A stretch of DNA of 64,000 nt from Phytophthora hibernalis (GCA_012656075.1 JAAKBF010000010.1:310001-374000), one strand, 5' to 3'; numbered from the stretch's first letter, positions 13,996 through 25,753 are shown. Notes: a model not told the origin generated them from the sequence alone. Numbers and translations: made by a program.

Positions 13996-14565
13996 TTAGT
14001 CCTCCTCGATCTCGATGTTGGTCTTCTCGGACACGTAGATACCGTCCAGGAACTTACGGATATCCTTGCGGCGCACGAGGCAGGCCTGCGTAATGTTGGC
14101 AGCGTCCTGCGACACCTTCTGGAGGTCGATTCCGCTCAGCTCGATCTGGTCCTTGACGTCGCCCGTGCGCACGTACTCCACACCCTCGGACAGAGCCACG
14201 CGACGCACGCGCTTCTCACCCAGGAAGTTACGGATCTCCACCACGTTGTTCTCGAACGTCACGTTGATGGGGAAATGGGCGTACACGAAGCGCATCTTGT
14301 AGAGGTAGCCCACACGCACACCCGTGATCATGTTCTCGATCAGCGAGCACAGCGTGCGCACGCAGGCGAGCTGCTTGCGGTTGCCGAACCACAGGTCCAC
14401 GCGGAGCTGCTCCTTGTTCACGCGACGCAGGTCGAGCGTCAGGTGGCGGAAGTCGCGCGTGAGCGAGCCGCGCTTGCCCGAGACGGTAACCTTGCGGCCG
14501 TCCAGGACGAGCTTCACATCGGCGGGGATGTCAATGAAACGGGTGGCCAAAAGCTGACGGGGCAT
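13996..14565 (-). CDS. RPL9: 60S ribosomal protein L9 (uL6)
   Basis: A complete, uninterrupted 189-residue reading frame of the normal length for eukaryotic L9, a component of the large ribosomal subunit near the GTPase-associated centre. Recognisable blocks include VSGKRGSLTRDFRHL, the conserved block around MITGVRVGYLYKMRFVYAHFP, and ELSGIDLQKVSQDAANITQA near the C-terminus, which ends in an acidic EIEED tail. The start codon at 14565 gives the expected N-terminus. It has no intron, its codons are strongly GC-ending as expected for a highly expressed gene, and it has no frame break. It is divergent from the Tim17-family gene, 214 bases away. Confidence 0.97.
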   Translation of the reverse strand: MPRQLLATRFIDIPADVKLVLDGRKVTVSGKRGSLTRDFRHLTLDLRRVNKEQLRVDLWFGNRKQLACVRTLCSLIENMITGVRVGYLYKMRFVYAHFPINVTFENNVVEIRNFLGEKRVRRVALSEGVEYVRTGDVKDQIELSGIDLQKVSQDAANITQACLVRRKDIRKFLDGIYVSEKTNIEIEED

Positions 14566-14779
14566 CTTGCTCGAGTCTTGGGGGAATGCTAGTTCGCAAG
14601 TGGTCGAGCAGTTGTTGTATCGGCTGGATTGACTGGCCTCGGTCGGTTTAGGAATTGCAGTTGGCGTTTGTATGGAGACGTTTTGACCAATGAGAAAGGG
14701 TGGAGATGCACCACATCAGTGACACATTAATTGCGGTTGGTGAGCTTTTTGACACGGACGAGAGGCGGACGGTAGCAAC
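14566..14779. promoter_or_regulatory. Bidirectional promoter, RPL9 / Tim17-family gene
   Basis: The 214 bases between two divergent start codons. A CCAAT box lies at 14687-14691 on the plus strand. Promoter function is inferred from the head-to-head layout. Confidence 0.4.
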
Positions 14780-15697
14780 ATGTTCGAGCGCAGCCCCGAG
14801 ATGGAGGAGACGTTGGGTGAGGGAGTAGGAGGTTGCAGCAGGTTTGGGAGGGTTTGGACTGGAGTTTGACAATCTGTGGGCGTTTGATTCGATGCAGATA
14901 AGGCCAAGGGCGCGGTCAAGCACATGCTGGTGGGAGCCAGTATGGCTGGCGCGACGGGGCCACGATTGGCGCAGTGCTGGCGGCGCTGCGTAATGAAAGC
15001 ATCAGTTTCTTCGCTGCATCAATGGGCTCCAACTTCTTCTTGCTGTCGTCGACGTATATTGGTGATTGGAGTCAAATGGGGGAAGTTGGTATTTGATTTT
15101 GAGCTGACGACAGGGTGTTGCTATGAACAGCGTTTGAGGAGGTGATTGCCGACAAGAGAGGAGACAAGAGGGACTGGATCACTGGCGCTGCTGCCGGTAC
15201 AATCACCGGCGGGTTTTACGCTGGAGTAGTTGGTAAGATTAGTTGTATTGCTTGGTGGAAGCAAGCACAAGGAAGGCTGCACAGGTGCATTGACGAACTT
15301 TCAATGACTTGCTATGCGTCGTTTGTGTTGAATTGTAGGCGGGCGATTCCGTGGTCTTCAGGGAGCCGCTACGGGCGCTGCTGTCGGTGCCGCCGTGATT
15401 ATCGGGCGGGAGGAGTTCCACAAGTGGCGTCTGTCCAAGGGTGTGCAGCGCTACGAAGCCAAGTACGGCGAGGCTCCTGCCGTGTATCACCCGACGACCG
15501 CCGTTCTGGTCGAGAGCCAAGGTCCTCCACGAGAGCTGGTGTTCCCATCACTGCTCCCTAAGAGCATCAAGGTGACAGATGAAGAAGTCGAGCGCCGCAT
15601 CATCGCCCGCATGGAAGAGATCCGACTGGAAATGCAGCAAGAAGAAGAGGAACAAGCCGCTGCGAAGGCCAAGAAGCAGCAGCAGGCTGCAAAGTAG
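14780..15697 (+). CDS. Tim17/Tim22/Tim23-family mitochondrial membrane protein
   Basis: Four exons are inferred: 14780-14816, 14898-15061, 15131-15232, 15339-15697, giving about 220 residues. The middle is Gly/Ala-rich and hydrophobic in the way of Tim17/22/23 proteins, with helices around GASMAGATGATIGAVLAAL, ASMGSNFFLLSS and TGAAAGTITGGFYAGVVGG, then GAAVGAAVIIGREEF. A charged C-terminal tail rich in Glu, Ala and Lys follows and is probably outside the membrane. The family includes import-channel subunits and complex I assembly factors such as TIMMDC1; I cannot tell which member this is. One missing G in the run at 14956-14959 must be assumed to keep the first hydrophobic helix in frame. 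Confidence 0.68.
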
Positions 15698-15726
15698 AAG
15701 TTGCCAAACCGTCCATTCTCCCAAGA

Positions 15727-15865
15727 CAATAATTGTAAAATCAAATTGGCTTTGCACCAATAATTGTAATCAAATTCGCTCTTCACCAATACATGTATGT
15801 ATTTAAATAACTATTAGTCAAATTAATTTACACCAATAATTGCTTAAAGCTCTTTTCTACCAATG
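15727..15865. repeat. Degenerate AT-rich tandem repeat with CAAT-ATTG core
   Basis: Five copies of a CAAT-starting unit, three of them CAATAATTG, begin near 15727, 15758, 15787, 15834 and 15861, spaced 27-47 bases apart and usually preceded by CAC or TAC. Between them are similar CAAATT stretches. It fills the gap between the Tim17-family gene and the C2H2 gene and may be promoter for the latter. Confidence 0.45.
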
Positions 15866-15930
15866 AAAATTCAAAACACGAAAAGCCGTCACAAGTCACA
15901 GACGCCATTTCCTGGTCAAGAAAGCACCAA

Positions 15931-17235
15931 GATGTCCAACTCACCTACGCTTCCTTCATGGCAGCCCCGTGACGAGATGCCAATGCCCAGCGAAGAGGCG
16001 CTCGCGTCCGGTACCTTAGGACCCATGGACGTCCCCATCACGTCTCCTGTCCCGTACTTATGCCTCAACAACGGACCGTACAAGAAGCGTCAGCAACTGC
16101 TCAACTGCCGCCGTCAGATCTACCGCAAATGGCAGCGCGAAGGTCGCGAGCGCCTCGTGTCCAACAAGATTTTGCGCCTACGGAAGCTCAAGCGACTGCG
16201 TTCTTCACACAAACTACCGGTGGCGCCAGGACTGCTGCAGAAGGCGCAGAAGCTGCAGGACATGGACGAGGAGCTGCTCGTGCGCAAGAACCTGTGCAAT
16301 TTGTGCAGCTGCAAGGCCTGCAAGCACCTGCAGCACTGGAGCTCCTCCATCCTGCCGTTCCAGTGCACGAACGTGCATTGCAGACGCGTTTTTGACGCTT
16401 TCACGGACCTGTTCGAGCACCAGCTGGACGTCCACGGAGGGCTGGACCCTCGAGCCAACCGCATCGTGGACGACGTGTACCATCAGCAGCAGGGAATGCT
16501 GGCGTTCCCGCCGGCTACGGTATATATCGGACAGCAGTACATGGTTCCCAGTCGTCCTCCGACGAGGTGGAAGTCGATGCAGCAGCTGGACGACGAGGCC
16601 GAGACGCTGCTCGACCGACTGCGTAGCTACAACCGCTTCTGCTTCAAGCGGCCCTACGACCTGTTCGTGCTGGCCCTCGAGCGCGTGGTGCGGCTTGGAT
16701 CGGTCGAGATGGAGCGGCAGTATCAGATCGCCATGGAACACTTCAACTCGGCGTACAAGTTCCCGGCCTCGAGTCGCGGAGTGTACGACGGATGTCCGTC
16801 GGTTGAACGCGGCAGGAACTGGCTGGTGCGTGCTGCAGCTCGGCTAATATGTTGTATTTCATTGGGTTTGACCTTATTGTTTTGCCGCTGTTGCAGACAT
16901 CTACGGACCGCGAAGACGCGCGTCTGCTGCATCCGTTTAGTCTTGGCGACCAGGTGGACGCCGAGCCGGAATTCGTCCTCATCGACACGAAACGCGACCA
17001 GGAAATGCACGAGGAGCTCAACGGCGCAGCAGAAGCCGACGACAGTGACTCGGAGCTCGAAACTGTTGACAATAAACCTGTCAGGGAACGAAAAGTCTTC
17101 CAAGACGACAGCGACGAGGAACAAGAAGCAGCCACCGAGCCGAATGTGTTCGAAGAGGACACGGAGGACGAGGAACACGAAGCGTCCGAAGGCTTGACGC
17201 CTAAGCAAGAGGACATATTTAACCACCTCGAATAG
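15931..17235 (+). CDS. Unrecognised protein with one C2H2-type zinc finger and acidic tail
   Basis: I do not recognise the family. Exon 1 runs from the ATG at 15931 (an in-frame ATG at 15863 is also possible) to 16824; an intron with GTGCGT donor ends in TTGCAG at 16896, and exon 2 ends with the stop at 17235. The first third is basic and Arg-rich. A cysteine-rich stretch (LCNLCSCKACKHL) precedes a C2H2 finger: CTNVHC, 12 residues, then H-x4-H in FEHQLDVH. A helical region with WKSMQQLDDEAETLLDRL follows. The tail is strongly acidic (DDSDSELE, DDSDEEQE, EEDTEDEEHE). Basic start plus acidic tail plus zinc finger suggests a nuclear protein, but that is inference. The frame is intact apart from the intron. 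Confidence 0.72.
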
Positions 17236-17313
17236 ACTGTCCTCCATCTGTCCACATGGACCGTCCATTTCTATTTCTTTCCGGTGTTCCACACCACATT
17301 CAAAGTCGCAATA

Positions 17314-20075
17314 ATGGCCACCGATCGAGTTGATGTGCTGCCGACTGACGTCGAGTCTCGCGAGCGCATCCCCGGCAGTCCGTTGGTGCCTGGCGGCGTC
17401 TCCTGGTCCGAGGACGGACGACTGGCCGTCGTGTCGGACGCTAGCGTCTTGGTCGCCACCTTCCGCAGTCGCGAGCTCGAGATGTTCCAGCCTGAGAGTC
17501 CTGCAGTGTCCAAGGACTTCGTCTTCCTGCCGGAACGCACCGTCGGAGAGCACGTCCCAGTGGAGATTCCGCCGTTCACTGACTCACTGGACGCTGGACT
17601 TCCAAGGGCCAGCGCCACGTACTTTTGCTCAACGAGGGCGACCGCCACCAGCACAACCCCAAGGAGCTGTCACTGTCCAAGAACACAGGAGCAGCCTTTG
17701 TTTCTGCAGTGTGGGGGCCTCGAGGCTCCGCTCCCAGCTCCTCTTGTGCTTTATTGACACTCACAGCCTCGTCCAGACTCAGTCTGCACCTGCCTCCGAG
17801 CTTCCACATGAGCTGGAAACAGGTCGCCGTCTTCTCCGAGAACCTGTTCGCGTTCTTCGACGCCAACGAGTTTCGACTCGGACCGTCCCATGACACGAGG
17901 TTCAATACGCCGCCACCAAGTGTGGCGATGGCTGCTCCTCGAGGAGACAAAGGAGGCAAGAACAAGAAGAGGAAGCTCGACCCGGCGCAGGGCCATATCG
18001 CCATGAACTCTGTGGCCGAGTACACCCACAGATGCGCCATGATGTCGACGCTGTCAATGGCGTGGTCGCCGTTCATGGTGACAGCAGATAAGCAGAGCAC
18101 CACGTCACTCATTGCGCTGTCCGGACGCAAAGTCAGCACCATTTGGGGGTACGAGTATCCAACGTTCGCAACGAACCAGCAGAGTTTCCTGTCGACTGCT
18201 CCGGTGGCGTGGATTGGCACCGAGAAGTACGGCTGGGTCTCCACGAGCACGTGGCAGCAGATGCATCGATACGGGACGGCCCATGCGACGCAAGAAAGCC
18301 TCGGGTTGGCGCTGGGGACGTCTGAAGGCAACATTTTGATTGCTACTGTACCGGTTAGAGCTACAGCACTGGATGAAACACCGCAGGAACTCGTAGTGGA
18401 TCGCGTTATTGTGGCGCCACACGCTCAACCTGTTTTCGGGTTGTGCATGGGAAATCGCTGGACGTACTCGAATAGCCCCACGAATGATTTGATTGTCGCG
18501 TCGGGATCGACGATTTCCGTATGGGACCTGAAAAAGAAGAAGCAAGCGCAGCCGAATGCCAAGTGGAAAGCGCATGAAGGCAATGTGACAGGGATTGATA
18601 CCAATTTCTTCGGTGACACGGTCTTCTCGGGTGCGATAGACGGCACGATCAAAGTGTGGGAGAAGACTACAGGCAAAGAGCTGTTCTCCAGTAATGTTAA
18701 ACCAGTTACTTCATCCGACGATGATTCCACGGTGACCACCAGTGCATCTAGTGGCAGCAAGTACCCGGTATTCGGACTAGCGATGTCACCAAGCTCGGCG
18801 CAGTTGGCGTGCGTGTTTATTATCCCTCCAGCCTCCCGACCCAACCGCAAGTCGCAGGCCGACGTCTCCTACAGCCGTGTATCGAGCGCGCTTGAGTACA
18901 TTCCGGCACCGTGGGTGAAAAACTCCGAGCAACTTGTGGAAGTTGTATGCCGTATCCTGAACGAAAGTCAGTCGGTGAGCAGCTTCATGGACGTGGTGTG
19001 GTTTTGCTATAACGACAACGCTGCGGTCACGTCGCTTAATGGTTCTACGGACTTGGCGATTCCCAACTTGTTGATCAAGATCAGGAGTGCCAACGGAGAC
19101 GCAACCGACAATGAAATGCTCACGCGTCAGCCACTGTATCTGCACCTCTGTGAAGAACTCGAAAAGCGTTACTATGGGTCTACTTCGGCTGTTGCACCCG
19201 CAGAAAAGAAGCTATACCTCCCGTTCCGCTTTATCTCCAGGCATCTTTGTTGGTGCGCAGTGCGATCACACCAGCGGATTACCAAGCAGCAGCTCACAAT
19301 GCAGCGCTGGCGAAGATTCGACGATCGTTGGGTGTGTACTGGGCAGAGCGGTGTTTGTCGGCATTGCTGGCAAGAGCCAAGAAGGACGACAAGCCTCTTC
19401 GCGACTTCCTTGCTAGCTCTTCGTCAGAGAAAATAAGCGCACTCGTGATGGCCGATTTCCTCAGCGTTCAAGACCCTTTGACCCCTCGTAGAGAAGCGCT
19501 CGTCACGCATGTTTACGATCAGCTGGACTCAACTGAAAACGTCGCTGCGTGGATCGCACACGTCAAATCGAAGACAACCACTAGTACAGAAGACCAGCCT
19601 TCTGAAACAAATACGGCCTCGACGACGCGTGTGCCACCATCTCGCGAGACGTGCTTCATTTGTGAGAAGACTGTTCCTTTTGGAGAACTAGAGACTGCAT
19701 GTGAATCAGGTCACGCTCTCGAAAGGTGCTTCCTCTCGTTTCGTTGTATTTCGGCTATGGAAGTGTGGAAGTGCATGGGCTGCGGGGCCTCCGCCTCCGA
19801 AATCGACTTGTCGAGTGGCACATCTCCCTTTATTTATTGGACTCGGAGGCTCATGACGACGGGGACCGATAGCTTCCGGGGTGAAGATTATCTGTCGACT
19901 ATGTGGCAACTATTGCAGCTTCTCAAAGTATTGAATGAACGGGGTGTTCATACGGATTTTATCAAGCAAATGTCGGTCGTATTGATTCATTCAGAAGTCT
20001 CCTGTGTACGTGATTTCGCATTCATCGTTATTTGTACGGGTTGGTACTGCGACTTCACCCCCAAGGCAGCAGTAA
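17314..20075 (+). CDS. TFIIIC 90-kDa-like subunit (WD40 domain plus C-terminal zinc finger)
   Basis: The gene resembles GTF3C4/TFIIIC90, a subunit of the factor that recruits RNA polymerase III to tRNA promoters. The N-terminal half is a WD40-type propeller: an early blade has WSEDGRLAVVSDASVLV, and later blades include VASGSTISVWDLKKKK and DTVFSGAIDGTIKVWEK. The C-terminus carries a zf-TFIIIC-like finger: CFICEKTVPFGE, then ACESGHALERC and WKCMGCG. The start is the ATG at 17314. The frame breaks near 17580-17595 (one base missing, not in a long run) and in CCC at 19220-19222. A 63-base intron at 20006-20068 would end the protein with a stop at 20075; reading on without splicing would overlap the next gene. 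An NLS-like GGKNKKRKLD lies in the first third. Confidence 0.75.
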
Positions 20076-20139
20076 ATCTGTTCATGTCTACCCGTGCTTT
20101 TTCATTCTGTTCACTTACGAGCAGGCCTCCGTCTTTGAC

Positions 20140-20775
20140 TTACGAGCAGGTCTCCGTTTTAGACGCGCCAAAGTTCTGCGTCCAGTAGTGCTGGTACGTG
20201 GCGCTCTCGCTATACGCGTATCCGCATCCGAACTGAGTGAATTTCTTCCTCAGAATGTTGTCACGATGGTGCTCCGAGTTCATCCACGCCTCCATCACCT
20301 GCTGGACCGACGTGTGGCCGGCCGCGACGTTCTCTCCGCTAGCAGTTCGGTCGTAACCTGCAGCCTTAATGCGCTGGGACATCGTCGATCCATCGGGAGA
20401 AGTGTGAGCCATGTAGTCCTTTGCCGCCATGTCGTCAGAGTGGCCTTGGGCAGCATTTTGAAGCTTCCTGTTCATGCACAGCTCGCCGAGTCCGCGAGCT
20501 CTGCGTTCCTTGTTGACGGCGTTGAGCATTTCGGTCTGGAATCCGTTGGGCGGGTAGGCCGCCTGCAGGGATCGACGGGTGCTGGAGTTGGTCACGTCCT
20601 CGAAAAGAGCCTCGCCGATGATCGGAATTGGGATCGAAATGTCTTCGAAAAGGGCATCGCCGATGATCGGTGTGGGGATTGTAACAGTCACATTCAAGTT
20701 GACATCGACTGCTGCACCTGTCGAGAAACCGAGCAGAGTCACAGCCAGAACGAGTAGGTACGCAATGCTTGACAT
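20140..20775 (-). CDS. Secreted CAP/PR-1-like (SCP) protein, copy 1
   Basis: A complete, uninterrupted 211-residue protein. It starts with a signal peptide (MSSIAYLLVLAVTLLGFSTG), followed by a short repeat (PTPIIGDALFEDI / PIPIIGEALFEDV) and then a CAP domain. Family motifs include MLNAVNKERRARGLGELC, AAQGHSDDMAA, ENVAAGH, MNSEHHRDNIL and HYWTQNFG. CAP proteins are extracellular and often bind sterols or other lipids; in oomycetes they form a PR-1-like family. Their exact role here is unknown. It is the first of three copies in 10 kb. Its 3' end lies 64 bases from the TFIIIC90-like stop, tail to tail. Confidence 0.92.
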   Translation of the reverse strand: MSSIAYLLVLAVTLLGFSTGAAVDVNLNVTVTIPTPIIGDALFEDISIPIPIIGEALFEDVTNSSTRRSLQAAYPPNGFQTEMLNAVNKERRARGLGELCMNRKLQNAAQGHSDDMAAKDYMAHTSPDGSTMSQRIKAAGYDRTASGENVAAGHTSVQQVMEAWMNSEHHRDNILRKKFTQFGCGYAYSESATYQHYWTQNFGASKTETCS

Positions 20776-21670
20776 GGCGATGACAACTTCGTGGATTTTG
20801 AGGCTTGACGGTCAAATGAGGAATGGAGGAGGTCTCAATAGCGGAGGAGGGTGCTGCAAACCATTGAGCGTCACATGAACCATTCCATTGATTTGATCTC
20901 GATACAAGGCCCAGGTCTTGTGTAAACTGAGCAAAGCTTGGTGAGCGCCATAGGGAACGCCCCATGGGAACGACCGAGGTCCGAATACTTTCATCGTCGA
21001 TCGTGTCCCCAGTTCTATGGGCTGAAGGCATGGTCTCAAGCAATGGCCACCGAAAAAATCTACAGCGCTTGCCGCAGCCAAACGATGGTCACCATCATGG
21101 TGGCGTCAACTTACCGAGGTCGTAAAGCTCCGTCCAAACAGGATTGTCTGCTGTCCATACCGGTACACTTGCAATTTGCAATTCGTGGGTTAACAAAGAT
21201 CTGTAAGTGCATCAGGTATAGGAGACCTTATTCCTACAGTACGAACAGAAAATCTGGATGAAGCAATGCGAGTCGCATCGTCGGAGTTGAAGCTTGCAGG
21301 GCACATGCACCAGGAAATCCTGCATCACGGCCGTATACACGTAATTACATTTAATGTACGCTTAGGTACAGTTATTAATAAGTCATTGCTCTAAGCTCGA
21401 ATTGATCACTCAGTGACCGACCACTTGGACCTTTCAGTCATCTGTTCGACGGATACCAGCTGTCAGTGTTTTGGCACATGCGGGCTTCTTACTTACATTA
21501 GATGCTGCATCTGCCAAATGCTCGCATTGCTTCATTACAAAGTTGGTAGCTTGGTCGGCGGCATAGAGTTTCAATTTCAATAATGCTGGCTCTGCTGCTC
21601 GACAAGCTCGCTTTTCATTCTCACGGAGAACGAAGTCTCTCGAATTGTGGTCTTGGTGGTATCAACCGAT
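20776..21670. other. Intergenic region between CAP copy 1 and polycystin-like gene
   Basis: About 0.9 kb between divergent genes. Short open frames occur on both strands but none shows a recognisable domain or clear coding bias. Confidence 0.4.
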
Positions 21671-23785
21671 ATGCACCTGCTAGTCCTATCACCGGACCTG
21701 CATGAGAGTTCTCGGATCGACGGAGAGTATCATGCAGACAACAATGAAGAATGCACCAGCCAAGAAATCCCAGTCCGGACCGCGCTTGACAGGCTCTGGC
21801 ACGATGAGAAGCACGCCGCAGACATGAAGGACATTATCATCGCCATGATGTCCTTCAGCATCTTCATCGCCGCGATGTTCCTGCACATTCCGACCACCAA
21901 CATGTTTTACCAAAGTCACGCGATGTCTCAAGCATCGGGGCGTTCTACTACCGCCAACGAGCTCCCCGTCAAGTTCACTAACATCGAGACCGTCACCGAC
22001 ATCTTCGACTGGCTCAACGACACGTTCGTCCCCGAAGTCTTTGTCACGGAGGACTACAATGGTAAAACTCTACCAGAAGATGACTGGGGTCGTGTTGGTT
22101 CGCTCAACAAAGTTCTAGGCGCGGTCAGCTTTCAGGTGACCCGCATGGAAGCCGAAACGTGTGAGACACCCGATTTCCTCGTGAAGCTGTACCCGAGCTG
22201 CTATGATGAGAGCAGTACGACAATGGAGGAGTTTCTTGTCACTTTCGATACCAACTCAACTAGAGCTCGGTCGATTCTCGCCAAGAAAAACAAGTGGAGA
22301 TTGGCTCAACCTGTCGACACAAGAGTTGCTTATCACAGTCATCACACTCAATGGTGAACTACCAGGATACGCAGTCACGAAGGTACGGCTGGAATTTAAC
22401 CCTGGTGGCTACATCGACCCGAGCTTCTCGACGACGTCTACTTTGTTAGACCAATTTCCGAGCGCAACTACAATTGTGCTTGACGTTTTGGTGATTCTGT
22501 GGTTCTTCCCTTGGATGTTGGCGACGGCACTGCTCTCAATAGCGATGCGGTACAAGAATATGAGCAAGGAGTCATCAAGTCGACACCTCGACGAACTTTT
22601 GAGGCATTCGGCAATGGCAATTAAGTTCTGGGCGTTCCCGGATGGCTGGTTCGCTATCGACGCGTTGAGGGGGCCGATCGTTTATGCGTTCTACATCGCT
22701 GTAGTCGTCACGCATGCAGCAATGACCAACTCCGACTTTCGGCGCAAGCTTGAGTCTTACGAGATACTCGTCAAAGCGAGACGGGGGTCAAGAAAACGCT
22801 GCTATCGGTCACCAACTCGTTCGAGCACATCGCGGATTTGACTGTGTTGTTGCGTCTTCTTGCTACAGCGGCAGTATTTGTGCTGGGCTTGCGCGTCCTG
22901 AACACTTTCCGGGATCATTTTGGACTGAGCATACTCACGCGAACGATAGCAAGTGCTGTACGCTCCTTCAGAACCTTCACGGTGATTTTTGCTGTGATTT
23001 TCAGTGCGTTTGCGTCAACGGGAACCGTGTTGTTCGGCAACAGCGTTGAAGAGTTCTCGTCATTGCTTGAATCCACCAAGACCTGCATCAATATGCTCTT
23101 CGCAAACTTTGATATCGGCACCATTGACAAGCTCAATTACTCCGTCGCCTACTATTGGAGCTACATGTCCTTGATGACATTTGTGCTGCTGAACATCGTG
23201 TTGGCCATCGTAGTTGACGCTTATAAAGAAGAGAAAGTCAAGAAGGACAGGACCAAGTGCTGGGTGTTCCGCCGCGTGTTATGTCACGTAGTTCGACGCG
23301 GACTAGCACCGGTGCACCACTTGCTGTCCATTTTCCTCTGTCGTTCACCAAGTCGGCGGTATGCCGTCGTGTTTTGGGGCAGAATCCGCTCGCGCGTGCT
23401 GCAAGAAGCGCTGAGAGACCGACTCGGCGTCATGCCATTGGAGTGGTCACCGAACACTAAGCTCACAGCAAGGCTTCTCCACACACTATTCCCTGACGCC
23501 ACAATGAAGGAGTGTGAGGACACTCTCAAACATCTTGCGAACAAATCCTTCAACCGAGACTGCTGCCCTATCTCGGAGCAGACTGAATTTGTTGAAAGAA
23601 CCTGCAGTCAACGAAGCACTGTTCTTTCGAAAGGCACTCAAGATTCGTCAGCAGAAATCAAGCACGATATTTCTGCTGCTAGAAACACAGGGGGTTCAGA
23701 CCTCAAGCAAGTATCCGCTCGTTTGGACTTGCTCGAGCAGAAGTTAAACTTCTTGATTGAGAAATTATCAAAGACCACTGCATAG
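21671..23785 (+). CDS. Polycystin (PKD/TRPP)-like cation channel
   Basis: A membrane channel of the PKD type, without visible introns. After a cytosolic N-terminus there is a first membrane helix (IIIAMMSFSIFIAAMF), then a large extracellular loop typical of polycystins, with GDWLNLSTQELLITVITLN near its end. Further helices follow at ATTIVLDVLVILWFFPWML, PIVYAFYIAVVVTHAAM, LLRLLATAAVFVLGLRVL and FTVIFAVIFSAFASTGTVLF, then the pore region (SLLESTKTCINMLFANFDI) and the last helix MSLMTFVLLNIVLAIVVDAY. The C-terminus ends in a coiled coil (LKQVSARLDLLEQKLNFL). One base is missing in AAAAA at 22286 and one in GGGGG at 22783. The ATG at 21671 is chosen because the longer frame starts with GTG. 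In other protists such channels sit on the flagellum, so a flagellar role is possible. Confidence 0.85.
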
Positions 23786-23821
23786 TAAGAATCAACATGC
23801 AGTGCCTTACCAGTGCAGTGC

Positions 23822-25578
23822 CTACACTTGGCGAAACACGACACCAATTTCCAGCTCAAATTTTCCGTCTCGCTTCGTCGTCTCGACAAGAACGGGGTTA
23901 GCCTTGTTAGCCCACACAAATATACGCTTATTCCCTTTGTCCGTGTAGTACTTCAACGGAGCTGAAAGTACACCATAGTCCACGACCAAATCGTCTCCTT
24001 CCTCACGCACTTCAAGCGACCCAAAGTAGCCTGTGGACGATTGAGCCACGTACTTCCCCAGCATTTTCGACCTCGCCACGGAACTGAGAGAGCGATAGGG
24101 AGGATCCTGCCAAAAGCGCAGACCACAAGCAGGAATGCCGTCCATGAGCGGTACCAACTTGTCATTCGTACGCCAGTCACGATACGAAAAGTCCAAAATG
24201 TGCTTCGGGACGTCAAGAAACACGCCCATGACGTACGACCGAATGTGATCAAGCGGATACGATAGATGTCCTTCTGGTGTCTGGGTGTTGCTCATAAACA
24301 TCACGCCCAGTTGTGCATCAGGAGCGATACCTGTTCGCGTTACATGCACCGCAGTGTCGCCGCTCTTGTCAACGTACGCGTGGCCCCACTGACCATGAGC
24401 AACATAGTCAAATCCATAGCCAGAGGCGAGCGTGTTGCCGTCGGGGTTATACTGGTGTCCCTCGATCAAGAACTCATCAATGAACTCTTTGTTAACAGCG
24501 TACTTGCCCGTGATCATATTGTTCACCGTCGCCGGGTCCTTCAAAATGGTGACGCCGTCCACCGTTCCTTTGTTCAAGATAAGACGAAGTAGCGTGGCCA
24601 AGTCATCCGAGCTGGACAGCGTAGATCCCGACGCTATTTTGTGACCCTGGCCATGGCCGGCGAGCTGAGCTTCTGGGGCGTCCACCAGATCATAAGGTCC
24701 AAAAGGTCGCCACCACACTCAAAGTGGCCGTAGCTTGTATCGTTATCACCCTGAGCATCAAAAGCTGAGGGGAACGTGCGCGTCATTCCCAGCGGGTCCC
24801 AAATGCGTTCCTTCAGAAACGCCTCCCAGGGCTGCCCACTAACACTTTTGATGACCTGGCCAAGGATGGCGAAGTTTGAATTCGCGTAGTCATGCCCACC
24901 ACGAAGCGTGTGTGCCGGCTCAATGAAAGCCAAGCCAGCCACCAGGTCTTCATCTGTCTGGTAAACTCCAAAGAAGCGGCCGATATCAGGAAGGTCGTTC
25001 AGTCCGGAGTTCATCGCGCATAAGTCGCCAATAGTGGCGAACTGCTCCGCGTACTTGTCGTAAAGCTGGAACGAAAGCAGGTGCTTCTTCACTGGGTCGG
25101 CCCAAGACAACTTCCCCTCTTCCACTAGGATAGCAATGCCGAAGCTGATGAAGGTCTTCGACACCGACCCAATCTGGAACAATGTCGTGCTGGTGACTTT
25201 ACTATTGGGGTCATCAGACTTGCGGAGACCGTACCCTTTTCTCAGCAGCACCTTGTCCTCGTACACGATGGCGCCACTCACACCGACACCTCGTTGCTCT
25301 TCAATGGCAAACTCTCGATCCAGAAACTCGTTGGCCTCGTCGATTTTCTCCTGCAGCGAGCGTCCTGCCTTGGGAAATGCTCCTTCTCGCACATAACGTG
25401 CGATCTGATCTTCCAGCGACTCTGACCCACGCACAACATCCCTCGCGCGGTATCCTGCACGCCATTCATCGAAAATGTTCTGGGACTGGGACAGAGGCGA
25501 CAGTCGAGCGTCCACGACGTTGTCAAGTAAATTGACGGCCAAGCAAAGACTTGCAAACATCCAACGCGTTGCTACCAT
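23822..25578 (-). CDS. Secreted serine hydrolase with beta-lactamase/penicillin-binding fold
   Basis: The ATG at 25578 gives a signal peptide (MVATRWMFASLCLAVNLLD). The body is a class-C beta-lactamase-like serine hydrolase: the catalytic SxxK is in FQIGSVSKTFISFG, and the YxN motif is YANSNFAILGQ. In eukaryotes this fold usually serves as an esterase, transpeptidase-like enzyme or LACTB-type protease, so antibiotic hydrolysis should not be assumed. About 585 residues include a C-terminal extension with a beta-rich end (GYFGSLEVREEGDDLVVDYG). One base is missing in the short GG at 24710-24711, in the middle of the domain. The stop is 36 bases from that of the polycystin-like gene, tail to tail. 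Confidence 0.87.
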
Positions 25579-25753
25579 TTCCACTTGCTGAAGGTGGGGG
25601 AATCTTCGAATGGGATTGACAAGCATGCAACATGAGACCGTGCGAAGATACACTCATCAACCAATCTGATTCGAGCCGATTGATTTATCATCGATGACGA
25701 TTTCTGACGTATCTTCGCTATCGTACTGTAGGTTGAAGTGCGCTACCGGTATG

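Noticed and set aside
13975..14592. 205-codon open frame on the plus strand
   Set aside because: Exact antisense shadow of RPL9.
16723..17553. 276-codon minus-strand frame
   Set aside because: Antisense to the C2H2 gene and the start of the TFIIIC90-like gene, both with recognisable features on the plus strand.
20938..21261. 107-codon plus-strand frame between CAP copy 1 and the channel gene
   Set aside because: No ATG in good context, mixed composition and no domain.
23822..25578. A horizontally acquired antibiotic-resistance gene
   Set aside because: The fold is that of beta-lactamases, but a signal peptide, host-like codon use and the wide spread of the fold in eukaryotes argue for an ordinary eukaryotic serine hydrolase.
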